Source of the DNA: JACDAN01 sp963827705
GTDB lineage: Bacteria > Actinomycetota > Thermoleophilia > Gaiellales > Gaiellaceae
Assembly: GCA_963827705.1 (NCBI GenBank)
Contig: CAWHBN010000006.1
Location: 1-29,944, forward strand
Length of the DNA: 29,944 nucleotides
Reading direction: 5' to 3'
Shown here: one piece after another, positions 9,706-17,963 of the stretch
Layout: every line of letters begins with the position of its first letter
Numbering within the stretch: position 1 is the stretch's first letter
Position numbers and translations under genes: made by a program
Notes under the pieces: model-generated
The model's database searches: none
Told to the model about the DNA's origin: nothing
Seen by the model: only the letters and a program-made list of their open reading frames with translations

Positions 9706-10647
9706 TCAGAAACCCGCGTCCCGTGCGCCGCTCGCGATCACGAGCAGCACGAGTGCCGCGACGACCACCCGGTAGACGACAAAGGGCGCATAGGTGTGCC
9801 GCCGCACGAAGCCGAGCAGGAAGACGATGGCGAGCAGGCCGCTTGCCAGCGCAGCGAGGATCCCGACGACGAACGGGCCTTGCCATCCGGCGGGGAGGTC
9901 AGCCAGCAGGACATCGGTGATGCCCTTCCAGAGCACGGCGCCGAAGGTCGTCGGGATCAGGAGCAGGAACGAGAGCCTGGCCGCGGAGTCGCGGTCGAAG
10001 CCCAGGAACCGGGCGGCGGAGATCGTGATCCCCGACCGCGAGACGCCGGGCATCAGAGCGAGCCCCTGGGCGACGCCGATCGCGAAACCCTCCTTGACAC
10101 CGACGGTCTCGAGGTCGCGACGTTGCGGGGTCCTGTCGGCGACGAGCAGGATGAGGGCGAAGAAGGCCAGCAGGATCGCGATCTGCCACGGCTCGCCGAG
10201 GCGGTCGACGATGAACTCCTCGCCGAGTGCGCCCACCACGGCCGCCGGGATCGTGGCGACGAAGACTGCCCACGCGACCCGTTCGTCGGTGCTCCTGATC
10301 GACCGGTGCGAGAGCGAGCCGACCCAGGCCGAGAGCAGCCGAACGACGTCCCGCCAGAAGTACCCGACGACCGCCACCAGCGTGCCGAGGTGGAGCGCGA
10401 CGTCGAAGGTCTGGTTGAACTCGTCGTCCTCCTGGAGGACCTGCCAGTCGGCGAGCCACGGCACCAGGATCAGGTGACCGGAGGAGCTGATCGGGAGCAG
10501 CTCGGTCGCGCCCTGGACGACGCCGAGCACGAGCGCCTGCCAGTTCGTGAGCGCGCCCTCCTCTTCGCCGACGCCGAGGATCGAGAGCAGGACCGCGAGC
10601 GCGAAGGCCGCGCCGGCCAGGCCGTAGATGCCGACACGGCTCCGCAC
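9706..10647 (-). CDS. uppP: Undecaprenyl-diphosphatase UppP (BacA)
   Basis: A 313-residue membrane enzyme that dephosphorylates undecaprenyl diphosphate to recycle the lipid carrier for peptidoglycan; it can give bacitracin resistance. Both family motifs are present: GVVQGATELLPISSSGHLIL near residue 45 and ALMPGVSRSGITISAARF further on. There are about eight hydrophobic helices. It is longer than the usual 270 residues because of an extra N-terminal helix (VGIYGLAGAAFALAVLLSIL). The start is GTG 10647. It is transcribed divergently from the CHAD gene with only 23 nt between the starts. Confidence 0.95.
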   Translation of the reverse strand: MRSRVGIYGLAGAAFALAVLLSILGVGEEEGALTNWQALVLGVVQGATELLPISSSGHLILVPWLADWQVLQEDDEFNQTFDVALHLGTLVAVVGYFWRDVVRLLSAWVGSLSHRSIRSTDERVAWAVFVATIPAAVVGALGEEFIVDRLGEPWQIAILLAFFALILLVADRTPQRRDLETVGVKEGFAIGVAQGLALMPGVSRSGITISAARFLGFDRDSAARLSFLLLIPTTFGAVLWKGITDVLLADLPAGWQGPFVVGILAALASGLLAIVFLLGFVRRHTYAPFVVYRVVVAALVLLVIASGARDAGF

Positions 10648-10670
10648 GAAGGGACCTCTACCATGCAGGC

Positions 10671-11540
10671 GTGGGCGTCGAGCGCGCAGGGGCTCTCCAT
10701 CCGCTTCACGGGCTCGAAGAGAGCGAGCGCATCGAGGACGAGCTCCAGGCCTTCATCCGGGAGAACGCTGCCGAGTTCGTCGCAAGGCAGGAAGGAACGC
10801 GGAGCGGAGCCGATCCCGAGGATCTGCACAAGTTCAGGGTTGCGACGCGCAGGATCCGCTCGCTGCTCCGGTCGACACGGGGTCAGCTGGAGGACCGGAG
10901 CGAAGGGGAGCGCCTTCGCGCCGAGCTCAAGTGGCTCGCCTCGCTGCTCGGTGAGGTCCGCGATCGGGACGTCCTGATCGACTATCTCGTCGGGGAGCTC
11001 GATTCGCTGGACGGCGCCCCGCTCGGCGCGCTCCTCCAGGTCGTCGACGAGGAACGGGACCAGGCGCGCCGCGATCTGGTCCTCGCACTGGACTCGCCGC
11101 GGTTTGCGGAGCTGCGCGCCTCGCTCGGGCATCCGCCGGGACTCAGAGAGGGAGAGACACTCCGTGGGGCGGCGAAACGCGAATACAGGCGTCTTCTCAA
11201 GGCCGTCGATGCGCTTGGCGAGGATGCGGTCGACGAGGACTTGCACGAGGCGCGGATCCGCGTCAAGCGCGTTCGGTACGCGGCCGAGGCGGCCGGCGTC
11301 GGCGACTCGTTCGTCGACAGGGCGAAGAAGCTTCAGGAAGCCCTCGGAGAGCACCAGGACGCCGTCGTCGCCGAGACGGCCGTTCGAGACCTTCTGGGCC
11401 GCGTGCGCGGGACCGGGCGAACGGCGTTTGCCGCAGGCCGTCTCGTCGAGCGGCAGCAAGCACGGAAGCAGCACGCGCGCCGCGCGTGGCCGGCTGCCTG
11501 GAAACGCCTCCGGAAGGCCGGGGACAAAGCCTTCTCGTGA
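10671..11540 (+). CDS. CHAD domain protein (polyphosphate-binding)
   Basis: A 289-residue, highly charged helical protein. CHAD domains bind inorganic polyphosphate through conserved histidines and basic residues. Here the two half-repeats are visible: DLHKFRVATRRIRSLLRSTR near residue 50 and DLHEARIRVKRVRYAAEAAG near residue 190, each with the H and RxxxRR/KR pattern. There is no CYTH domain, so it is a stand-alone CHAD protein. The start is GTG 10671. It overlaps the next gene by 4 nt (GTGA). The nearby ppk and ppx genes support a polyphosphate role. Confidence 0.92.
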   Translation: MGVERAGALHPLHGLEESERIEDELQAFIRENAAEFVARQEGTRSGADPEDLHKFRVATRRIRSLLRSTRGQLEDRSEGERLRAELKWLASLLGEVRDRDVLIDYLVGELDSLDGAPLGALLQVVDEERDQARRDLVLALDSPRFAELRASLGHPPGLREGETLRGAAKREYRRLLKAVDALGEDAVDEDLHEARIRVKRVRYAAEAAGVGDSFVDRAKKLQEALGEHQDAVVAETAVRDLLGRVRGTGRTAFAAGRLVERQQARKQHARRAWPAAWKRLRKAGDKAFS

Positions 11541-12313
11541 GCGAGCCGATCAGGGCCGCCGGCGGCGTCGTCCGCCGCCGCGGCGACGTGCTGCTCGTCC
11601 ACCGTCCGAAGTACGGCGACTGGACGTTTCCGAAAGGCAAGGCGAAGGCCCGCGAGAGTGACGAGGACTGCGCGCTCCGCGAGGTCGAGGAGGAGACCGG
11701 CCTTTCCTGCCGCCTCGGCCGCGAGCTGGCGAGCACTCGCTACAGGGCACTCGCTGGGCCGAAGGTCGTCCGCTACTGGGAGATGACGCCACTCGACGGC
11801 GAGTTCAGGCCTAACAGCGAGGTCGACGAGATCCGCTGGCTTCCTCCGGGCCGGGCCGCCGGGCTGCTCAGCTACGGCCGCGACAGTGAGGTCCTGGCGT
11901 CGCTCGGGCCGCCGCCGCTGCTCTTCGTCCGCCATGCGTCGGCCGGGGATCGCGAGAAGTGGCTCGGCGACGACCGCCTACGGCCCTTGGACGAGAAGGG
12001 GCGCCGCCAGGCCGAGGAGCTCGTGACGAAGCTCGAGCCGTACGCAGTCGAGCGCGTCCTCTCGAGCCCATTCGTGCGCTGCGTGCAGAGCGTCGAGCCG
12101 CTGGCTGCCGCCCGCGGGTTGGACGTGGAGACGACGGAGGTCCTGGCCGACGGCGCGGGTGCCGACGGCGTCCGCCGGCTCCTCGAGGAGCTTGCCGGCT
12201 CGCCCGTGGTGCTGTGCGTGCACGGTGGCGAGATCGCGGCGCTCTTCGGGAAGACGAAGAAGGGTGAGACCCGCGTGCTCGACCCGGAGCTTCGCTCCGT
12301 CGCGCTCCTCTAG
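11537..12313 (+). CDS. MutT1-like hydrolase: Nudix domain plus histidine phosphatase domain
   Basis: A 258-residue cytoplasmic enzyme. The N-terminal Nudix box is complete: GKAKARE, seven residues, then REVEEETGL, fitting GX5EX7REUXEEXGU. The second half begins LLFVRHASAGDREKW, the RHG motif of the histidine phosphatase superfamily, with CVHGGEIAALF carrying the second histidine. This order matches mycobacterial MutT1, which hydrolyses 8-oxo-(d)GTP and dinucleoside polyphosphates. GTG 11537 overlaps the CHAD stop. The stop codon overlaps that of the convergent ppx in the tetranucleotide CTAG (12310-12313). Confidence 0.9.
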   Translation: MSEPIRAAGGVVRRRGDVLLVHRPKYGDWTFPKGKAKARESDEDCALREVEEETGLSCRLGRELASTRYRALAGPKVVRYWEMTPLDGEFRPNSEVDEIRWLPPGRAAGLLSYGRDSEVLASLGPPPLLFVRHASAGDREKWLGDDRLRPLDEKGRRQAEELVTKLEPYAVERVLSSPFVRCVQSVEPLAAARGLDVETTEVLADGAGADGVRRLLEELAGSPVVLCVHGGEIAALFGKTKKGETRVLDPELRSVALL

Positions 12314-13191
12314 GCGGCGACCTCTGCCCGGCCGAGCAGGGAGAGGATCGCGCCCTCACGGACGCCCTCCCGGGAGACCTTGAGCGGGACGCCAAAAAGC
12401 TCCTGTGCTCCGGACAGGATGAGCGCTCCCGCGGCGAGCGTCCTCGCCCTGGCGGGCTGGAGCCCATGCGCGGCCGCCAGTTCGTCCGACGGCGCCGACA
12501 TGGCGAGGTCGAGGCAGCGGCGAAGCTCCTTGGGTCCGAGCTTGCGACCGGCGAGGCGCCGGAGCGCCCTCGCGCTGCCTCCGGTGGCGAGCAACGTGCG
12601 AACGAGCGGCGGCGTGACCGGTGCGAAGCACTCAGCCACCTCATTCCTTGCCAGCTCCAGCTCGCCCTTGGTGGGCGGATTCGAATGGAGGCACCGAGCG
12701 GTCAGCCGCAGTGACCCGAGGTCGAGCGGGCGCATCCAGGCCGGGCCGTCCGCGGTTCCGGCCAGCAGCTGGGTCGACCCGCCGCCGACGTCGCAAACTG
12801 CAACGCTCTTCGTCGGCGACGCCAGAGTTCCAACGGCGCCTACGTAGGCGAGGCTGCCCTCCTCCTCGGCACTGAGGACCCGTACGGGAGCGGCGGCACC
12901 CTCCGCCAGGGCATCGACGAGTGCATCGGCATTCGCGCTCTGCCGTCCGGGCGCCGTGACGACCACCTCGATTTGGCTGGCGCGATGCTCGCGCGCCAGC
13001 TGCGCGTAGCGCGATGCAAGGGTCCGAGCCTCGCCGAGCTTGGACGCCGAGATCCATCCGTCGTGCTCGATGTCGCACGCGAGACCGAGATGGACGCCCT
13101 CGGCGCAGATCGTCTTCAGACCACGGCTTCCAGGCTCTGCTACGAGCAGCCGAACCGTGTTCGAGCCGACGTCAAGGACCGCTGCTCGCAT
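12310..13191 (-). CDS. ppx: Exopolyphosphatase / GppA-family phosphatase
   Basis: A 293-residue cytoplasmic protein of the Ppx/GppA family (ASKHA fold), which removes terminal phosphates from polyphosphate or from pppGpp. The phosphate-1 motif VLDVGSNTVRLLVAE is at the N-terminus and the second glycine motif VCDVGGGSTQLLAG in the middle; TGGSARALRRL follows. It has only the PPX domain and no C-terminal HD domain, like the short mycobacterial PPX1/PPX2. The start is ATG 13191, 30 nt after the ppk stop, so it is the third gene of the regulator-ppk-ppx operon. Whether it acts on polyphosphate or pppGpp cannot be decided here; the context favours polyphosphate. Confidence 0.9.
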   Translation of the reverse strand: MRAAVLDVGSNTVRLLVAEPGSRGLKTICAEGVHLGLACDIEHDGWISASKLGEARTLASRYAQLAREHRASQIEVVVTAPGRQSANADALVDALAEGAAAPVRVLSAEEEGSLAYVGAVGTLASPTKSVAVCDVGGGSTQLLAGTADGPAWMRPLDLGSLRLTARCLHSNPPTKGELELARNEVAECFAPVTPPLVRTLLATGGSARALRRLAGRKLGPKELRRCLDLAMSAPSDELAAAHGLQPARARTLAAGALILSGAQELFGVPLKVSREGVREGAILSLLGRAEVAA

Positions 13192-13221
13192 GCGGCCCCA
13201 TTGTGAAAGTCGGTTCGGAGG

Positions 13222-15315
13222 TCAACGTGAGCGCCGCGCCGCGGGTCGTCGCTGGCGTGCACGAGCGCTGCGCATGAGCGCGTCGTGCGCGGGTTTCGCG
13301 CGCTCGCTCTTCTCGGGCTGCAGGCGCTCCCAGCTTCCGTGGGGGCGGAGCTCCCAGGCCTGCGCGTTGTCGGAGAGCAACGCGTCGAACGAGGCATTGA
13401 TCCGCTGCTGCGCCCTTCCGTCCTGGACCGGAGCGAGCACCTCGACGCGATGGTCGAGGTTGCGCGGCATGAGGTCTGGGCTGCCCAGGAGGTGAGTCGT
13501 CGTCTTCCCGGCCTCGAAGATGAAGACGCGACTGTGCTCGAGGAATCGGCCGAGCACACTGCGGACGCGAATGTTGTCGCTAAGCCCCGGCACGCCGGCC
13601 CTGAGCGCGCAGATATTGCGGATGACGAGCTCGATCTCGGCTCCGGCCTGCGATGCGTCGTAGAGCTCCTCGATGATCGCCTGGTCCGTGAGCGCGTTCA
13701 CCTTGATCCGGATCCGCCCCTTCTTGCCGGCTGCGGCCGCTTCTGCGACGGCGCGGATCTCGTCGATCAGCCTCGAGCGAAGCGTCCACGGCGCGACGAG
13801 CAGCTTGCGGAATCGCTGTGGCCGTCCGAAGCCGGTGAGGTAGTTGAAGAGGTCGGCGACGTCCGCGGCGATCTCAGGGTCCGCCGTGAACAGGCCAAAA
13901 TCCTCGTAGCTGCGGGCGTTGATCGTGTGGTAGTTCCCGGTCCCGATGTGGGCATAGCGCCTCAGCAGCTCGCCCTCCCGGCGGACCACGAGCGTCGCCT
14001 TGGCGTGGATCTTCAGGTGCGGGAACCCGTAGACGACGTGCACGCCCGCGCGCTCGAGCGCCCGCGACCACTCGATGTTGCGGTGCTCGTCGAACCGAGC
14101 CTTGAGCTCCACCAGGCAGACGCTTTGCTTTCCCTCTTCGGCCGCCTCGATCAGCGCCGGGACGAGGGGCGTCTCGTCGCTCGTGCGATAGACGGTCGTC
14201 TTCAACCCGGCCACGCTGGGATCGGCCGCCGCGTCTCGGACAAACGCCTCGAAGCTGGTGGCGAACGACTCGTAGGGGTGGTGGACCAGGAGGTCGCTGC
14301 GCCGGATCTCGTCGAAGAACTCGCCGGGAGCATCGAGCTCGGCAAGCCGCGGCTGCGTGATCGGAAGCCAGGGATCGTCCTTCAGGTCGGGCCGGTCGAG
14401 CCGCGCGAGCTGCATCGTGTCGGCGAGGTCGAGCAGGCCGGTGACCGGAGAGAACTGCTGGCTGTCGGCGCCGAGGCCGGAAAGGAGCCGGTCTCGCATC
14501 GCCTCCGACATCGAATCCGCGACCTCGACGCGAACGGAGTCGCCGAAGCGGCGGCGGCGGAGCTGCAGCTCGACTGCCTCGAGGAGATCGTCCGCCTCGT
14601 CGGAGACGGCGAAGTCGGCGTCGCGCGTCACTCTGAATGCCGCGCACTCGACGATCTCCATCTTCGGGAAGAGCCAGTCGAGGAAGTGGGCGATGACGTG
14701 CTCGAGCGCGAGGAAGATCCCGCGGCTTCCGACCTCGAGGAACCGCGGCAGCAGCTCGGGCACCTTGACGCGGGCGAAACGCTCCTCGCCGCTCTCTGGG
14801 TCCCGGACGAACACGCCGAGGCTGAGTGACAGGCCCGAGATGTACGGAAACGGCTGTCCCGGCCCTACGGCGAGCGGCGTCAGGACCGGGAAGACCTGGC
14901 GCTCGTACCGGTCCGCGAGCTCGTCGAGCTCCTTGTCACGAAGGTCCTCGACCCGGCCGACGACGATGCCCGCATCCGCGAGCGCCGGCTTCAAGTCCCG
15001 CCGCCACAGCTTCGTCTGCCTCGCCGTGAGCTCGGTGACGAGTTTTCGGATCTCGAACAGCGCCTCTTGCGGCGATCTGCCGTCGGGGGAACGGACGCTC
15101 AGGCCCGCGGCGAGCTGGCCCAACAGTCCCGCGACTCGCACCATGAAGAACTCGTCGAGATTCGAGGAGAAGATCGAGCAGAACTTGACCCGCTCGAGCA
15201 GCGGGACCGACGGGTCCTCCGCGAGCTCCAGCACCCGGCCGTTGAAGGCCAGCCATGACAGCTCTCGGTTGAGGAGCCGCTCGTCGCTCGTGGCGGACTT
15301 CTCGGCTGTCGCCAC
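13222..15315 (-). CDS. ppk1: Polyphosphate kinase PPK1
   Basis: A 697-residue enzyme that reversibly polymerises the gamma-phosphate of ATP into polyphosphate. It begins with the N-terminal PPK segment LLNRELSWLAFNGRVLELA. The autophosphorylated histidine is H437 in FPHLKIHAKATL; the second catalytic histidine is H594 in GRFLEHSRVFIF. Both sit at positions equivalent to E. coli H435 and H592. YAHIGTGNYHTINARSYEDF is also characteristic. Full length is normal. The GTG start overlaps the TAG stop of the response regulator gene (TAGTG), so translation is coupled. The whole operon lies behind a PHO box. Confidence 0.97.
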   Translation of the reverse strand: MATAEKSATSDERLLNRELSWLAFNGRVLELAEDPSVPLLERVKFCSIFSSNLDEFFMVRVAGLLGQLAAGLSVRSPDGRSPQEALFEIRKLVTELTARQTKLWRRDLKPALADAGIVVGRVEDLRDKELDELADRYERQVFPVLTPLAVGPGQPFPYISGLSLSLGVFVRDPESGEERFARVKVPELLPRFLEVGSRGIFLALEHVIAHFLDWLFPKMEIVECAAFRVTRDADFAVSDEADDLLEAVELQLRRRRFGDSVRVEVADSMSEAMRDRLLSGLGADSQQFSPVTGLLDLADTMQLARLDRPDLKDDPWLPITQPRLAELDAPGEFFDEIRRSDLLVHHPYESFATSFEAFVRDAAADPSVAGLKTTVYRTSDETPLVPALIEAAEEGKQSVCLVELKARFDEHRNIEWSRALERAGVHVVYGFPHLKIHAKATLVVRREGELLRRYAHIGTGNYHTINARSYEDFGLFTADPEIAADVADLFNYLTGFGRPQRFRKLLVAPWTLRSRLIDEIRAVAEAAAAGKKGRIRIKVNALTDQAIIEELYDASQAGAEIELVIRNICALRAGVPGLSDNIRVRSVLGRFLEHSRVFIFEAGKTTTHLLGSPDLMPRNLDHRVEVLAPVQDGRAQQRINASFDALLSDNAQAWELRPHGSWERLQPEKSERAKPAHDALMRSARARQRRPAARRSR

Positions 15316-16010
15316 TACTTGAGCAACGCCTCGAGCTTGTAGCCGACCCCGTAGCGCGTGTGGACGAACGTGTGCTTCGGCGAGCGGGCGTCGATCTTCT
15401 CGCGCAGCTTCCGGATGAAGACGTCGACCGTCCGGTCCCGCCTGGTCAGGCGACGACCCCAGATCTGCTGGAGTAGCTCGTCTCGTGTCACAACTCGCGG
15501 GCTCTGCTCCGCGAGAGCGTAGAGGAGCCGGAACTCGGTCGGAGTGAGGCCGGCGCTGCGGCCGTCCAGGTACGCCTGGACGCTGACGGGGTCGATCCGC
15601 AGCTCCTCGACCTGGATCTCCTGGCCGCGCTCGGTCGGCTGCGAGCGAACGCCTCGCCGCGCGGCCGCCGAGACGCGGGCGACCAGTTCCCGCATCGAGA
15701 ACGGCTTGACCAGGTAGTCGTCGGCGCCCAGTCCGAGCGTGGTCACGCGGTCGTCCTCACTGCCGCGCGCACTCACGACGACGATCGGCGTGCCGATCCC
15801 CGCTGCGCGCGCCGACTCGATCAGCTTCCAGCCGTCGAGGGCGGGGAGCATGAGATCGACGACGCAGACCTCGGGCCGCTCGTACCTGAGGCGCGCGAGA
15901 CCGGCAACGCCGTTGGACACCCAGCTTGGCTCGAATCCTGCCTCGGTGAGATGACTCGCCATGCCCTTGGCGATCACGTCGTCGTCCTCGATGATCAGGA
16001 CTTTCGCCAT
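15315..16010 (-). CDS. OmpR/PhoB-family response regulator (first copy)
   Basis: A 231-residue transcription factor. The receiver domain has the acidic pair EDD at residues 8-10, the phosphoacceptor D52 in CVVDLMLP, S80 and K102 in LVKPF. The C-terminal winged helix has LTPTEFRLLYALAE and RTVDVFIRKLREKID followed by HTRYGVGYKLE. It resembles RegX3/PhoP phosphate regulators. It is about 74% identical over its full length, by hand alignment, to the regulator at 19168-19863. It is the first gene of an operon with ppk1 and ppx. No kinase gene is adjacent. The PHO box upstream suggests autoregulation. Confidence 0.93.
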   Translation of the reverse strand: MAKVLIIEDDDVIAKGMASHLTEAGFEPSWVSNGVAGLARLRYERPEVCVVDLMLPALDGWKLIESARAAGIGTPIVVVSARGSEDDRVTTLGLGADDYLVKPFSMRELVARVSAAARRGVRSQPTERGQEIQVEELRIDPVSVQAYLDGRSAGLTPTEFRLLYALAEQSPRVVTRDELLQQIWGRRLTRRDRTVDVFIRKLREKIDARSPKHTFVHTRYGVGYKLEALLK

Positions 16011-16039
16011 GACCCAATGGTGCTGAGGTCAGCCTGGCT

Positions 16040-16083
16040 GCGGGGTGCCAGCATGGTGAAGCAGCGGTAACGAACTGGTGAAG
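16040..16083 (-). promoter_or_regulatory. PHO box before the response regulator-ppk1-ppx operon
   Basis: Read on the minus strand, four heptamers recur exactly every 11 bp: CTTCACC, CGTTACC, CTTCACC, TGGCACC. This matches the 11-bp-spaced GTTCACC direct repeats bound by PhoP/RegX3-type regulators in actinobacteria. A poor -10-like hexamer (TGACCT) follows about 12 nt after the last heptamer. The box ends about 30 nt before the ATG at 16010. The repeats are seen directly; binding is inferred. Confidence 0.7.
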
Positions 16084-16085
16084 TC

Positions 16086-16796
16086 CTAGGCGGCGATTCG
16101 GCGTCGGGACTCGTCGCGAAGGTGCCACGGAACGACGTAGGCGGTCTTCGTCGACCGCAGGTACGTGACGACGGCCTGCTCGGTCTTCGCGCACGGGAGG
16201 AGCGTTTTCCAGGTCTCGAGATGCTCGAGCCGGTGAAAGTCGCCGGTCGCCACCGCCGGCAAGCCGAACTCGGCGATCCAGCCGAAGGTCTGCTGCCGGT
16301 TGATCAGCTCCCAGCGGTCGACGAGCCCCGCCGCCCGGTCGCGGTTCCTCCAGAACCACCGGGTCGTCCGGGAGAGGTTCGGGTCGGGCTCACGTCCGTG
16401 CGGATGGGCCGCGATCACCGCAGCACCGGCTGCGCGCGCCTCGAGCAGCGCTTGTTCGAGGCCGATGTCGAGCGGAATCCAGGAGCGGATGCCCAATGCG
16501 AGAGCGTGGCCGGCGCCGTCGGTGTCGCCGTCGTGGAAGGTGAGCTCGAGACCGGGCACGAGCAGCAGGCCGTACTGCTCTCGCGCCCGCCTCGCCTCCC
16601 TCTCGATCGCCGCGACATAGCGCTCGTGGGCCGTCTCCGTCAGGTAGGGGGATCCCGTCGGGAGCGCGTGGTCGGTGACGCAGAGAACGTCGAAGCGGTG
16701 GAACCCGTACAGGTCGACGAGCTCGGTCAGCGTGAGCGAGCCGTCGCTCCACGTGGTGTGTGCGTGGAGCTCGCAGAGAAGCGGTTTCCTGTCCAT
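16086..16796 (-). CDS. PHP-domain metal-dependent phosphoesterase
   Basis: A 236-residue protein of the PHP (polymerase and histidinol phosphatase) superfamily. Metal-binding motifs appear in order: LHAHTTWSDGSLT (H11, H13), CVTDHA, PGLELTFHDG, AAHPHG and a final GDFHRLEH. The best characterised stand-alone relatives are phosphoesterases acting on nucleotides or short oligonucleotides. No signal peptide is seen, so it is probably cytoplasmic. ATG 16796 was chosen because homology begins at CELHAHTTWSDG and GGGGG precedes it; the frame stays open to 16898. A PHO box lies 30 nt upstream, which argues for a role under phosphate limitation. The substrate is unknown. Confidence 0.88.
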   Translation of the reverse strand: MDRKPLLCELHAHTTWSDGSLTLTELVDLYGFHRFDVLCVTDHALPTGSPYLTETAHERYVAAIEREARRAREQYGLLLVPGLELTFHDGDTDGAGHALALGIRSWIPLDIGLEQALLEARAAGAAVIAAHPHGREPDPNLSRTTRWFWRNRDRAAGLVDRWELINRQQTFGWIAEFGLPAVATGDFHRLEHLETWKTLLPCAKTEQAVVTYLRSTKTAYVVPWHLRDESRRRIAA

Positions 16797-16825
16797 GCCC
16801 CCAGCGTTGCTGCGCCGGACCGGCA

Positions 16826-16869
16826 CCGGGGGAGAAAAGCGGTGAACGAGCAGGGAAGAAGCGGAGAAC
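16826..16869 (-). promoter_or_regulatory. PHO box before the PHP phosphoesterase gene
   Basis: On the minus strand the 11-mers GTTCTCCGCTT (16869-16859) and GTTCACCGCTT (16847-16837) differ at one base and lie 22 bp apart. CTTCCCT starts the 11-mer between them and TTCTCCC the one after. The phasing equals that of the other PHO boxes in the window. No good -10 hexamer follows. Confidence 0.6.
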
Positions 16870-16871
16870 GC

Positions 16872-16897
16872 TGTGGCCCCGGGCCGCCGGGGCCACA
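16872..16897 (-). terminator. GC-rich hairpin after the ATP-grasp gene
   Basis: A perfect 11-bp stem, TGTGGCCCCGG with CCGGGGCCACA, closes a GCCG tetraloop. It lies about 130 nt downstream of the ATP-grasp stop and just before the PHO box of the next gene. There is no U-tract on the minus strand, so it is at best an atypical terminator. Confidence 0.4.
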
Positions 16898-17025
16898 AAC
16901 GTCAGCGCGAGGGTGCGCCCGGCGGAGACTTCAGCGCGGGGCGCGAGCCTGAGTCTCCCCCTCTCGCGCGAGCCGTGGGCGTCGGGCTGGTGAACGCGGC
17001 GTATCGATCGGGGGATGGTCGCGGG

Positions 17026-17865
17026 CTAGGCGACCGCAGAGACCGGATCCGGCAGGAGCGCGTCGACCGTCCGGCGGAAGACGTCGGCGCCGTGCAGCGA
17101 GTAGGCGGCGTTGAACTCGACGGCGCCGTTGATCTCGATGACGACGAACCCGCCGTCGGGGCGGGGCAGGAGGTCGACGCCGACGAGGTCGCCTTCCGCT
17201 GCGGCGGCGGCGCGAATCGCCAGCTCGCAGGCCTCGCTCGACGGCTCGACAGGCTCGCGAACGGCGCCGAGCGCGACGTTCGTCCGCCATTCGCCCGGAG
17301 GCGCGACCCGCCTGATGGCGCCTACCACGGAGCTGCCCGCGACGATGACCCTGACGTCATGGCCCCTCGGCGGAACGAGCTCCTGCACGAGTGCGCCGTG
17401 GCTCGCGAACCAGGGGCGGTCGGCCATCGCAGTCAGGTGACGCCGGAGCGAGGCGGCGTCCTCGCAGAGGACGACGTCCACGCCCCAGCTTCCGAACCGC
17501 GGCTTGACGACCACGGGCGGTTCGAGCGGGATGCTGTCGGACGGCGACGTCACATGCGCGGTGCGCGGGTGAGGAACATCTGCGTCGCCTAGCGTCCGGC
17601 TCGTGGCGAGCTTGTCGTGCGCGGCCACGAGCGTGCGGGGCCTGTTCAGGACCCGGACGCCGGCGCCCTCGAGTCGCGCCAGCTCCCAGAGGCCGGTCTC
17701 GATCCCGTCCAGCCCCTCGGAGACATCGAGTCGGCCGATCGCAACGTCTCCTTCGCCGAGTGTGCGGGCCGCGGTTGCCGGCTCGAGGATGCGCAGGCCC
17801 GGACGGGCAAGGGTGAGCGCCACGTTGGTGCTGGTGCGATGGTGGGCGACGATCGCGACCTGCAT
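17026..17865 (-). CDS. RimK-like ATP-grasp ligase
   Basis: A 279-residue protein of the ATP-grasp fold, which joins a carboxylate to an amine or thiol through an acyl phosphate. The N-terminal third (MQVAIVAHHRTSTNVALTLA) is a Rossmann-like pre-ATP-grasp domain. PRTLVAAHDKLATSRTLGDA matches the RimK/LysX entry segment. ATP-binding parts follow: PPVVVKPRFGSWGVDVVL, ALVQELVPPRGHDVRVIVAG and the metal-binding end VIEINGAVEFN. The substrate cannot be predicted; relatives add glutamate or amino acids to proteins or small molecules. The gene is divergent from a LanC-like gene, 98 nt apart, which may point to a shared pathway. Confidence 0.85.
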   Translation of the reverse strand: MQVAIVAHHRTSTNVALTLARPGLRILEPATAARTLGEGDVAIGRLDVSEGLDGIETGLWELARLEGAGVRVLNRPRTLVAAHDKLATSRTLGDADVPHPRTAHVTSPSDSIPLEPPVVVKPRFGSWGVDVVLCEDAASLRRHLTAMADRPWFASHGALVQELVPPRGHDVRVIVAGSSVVGAIRRVAPPGEWRTNVALGAVREPVEPSSEACELAIRAAAAAEGDLVGVDLLPRPDGGFVVIEINGAVEFNAAYSLHGADVFRRTVDALLPDPVSAVA

Positions 17866-17963
17866 TGGGGCTTGATTGTGCCTAGGACGACGCCTCCTGG
17901 GGGCTGCTATCCACCTCGTTGCCAGCCGGACTCATTTTGGATACCGGGCTAGGTTGTTCCGAA

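Larger units (their letters stand above)
16797..17025. other. Intergenic region between the PHP and ATP-grasp genes
   Basis: These 229 nt hold no convincing gene. They contain the PHO box of the PHP gene (16826-16869), a strong GC hairpin (16872-16897), and two competing hairpins: GGAGAC-t-TCAG (16924-16934) with CTGAGTCTCC (16949-16958), and GCGCGAG (16941-16947) with CTCGCGC (16963-16969). An isolated GTTCACC-like heptamer (minus strand) is at 16989-16995. I read the hairpins as part of the 3' untranslated region of the ATP-grasp gene. Confidence 0.5.

Noticed and set aside
13285..14829. Open frame of 514 codons on the plus strand opposite ppk1
   Set aside because: PPK1 on the minus strand is complete with both catalytic histidines; the plus frame is low-complexity shadow sequence.
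16989..16995. Further PHO box before the end of the ATP-grasp gene region
   Set aside because: Only one clear heptamer is present, the phased neighbours are poor and no gene start fits it.
17866..17963. Possible lanthipeptide precursor gene beside the LanC-like gene
   Set aside because: No small frame with a leader-like start and a Ser/Thr/Cys-rich end is visible in the 98-nt gap or next to it.
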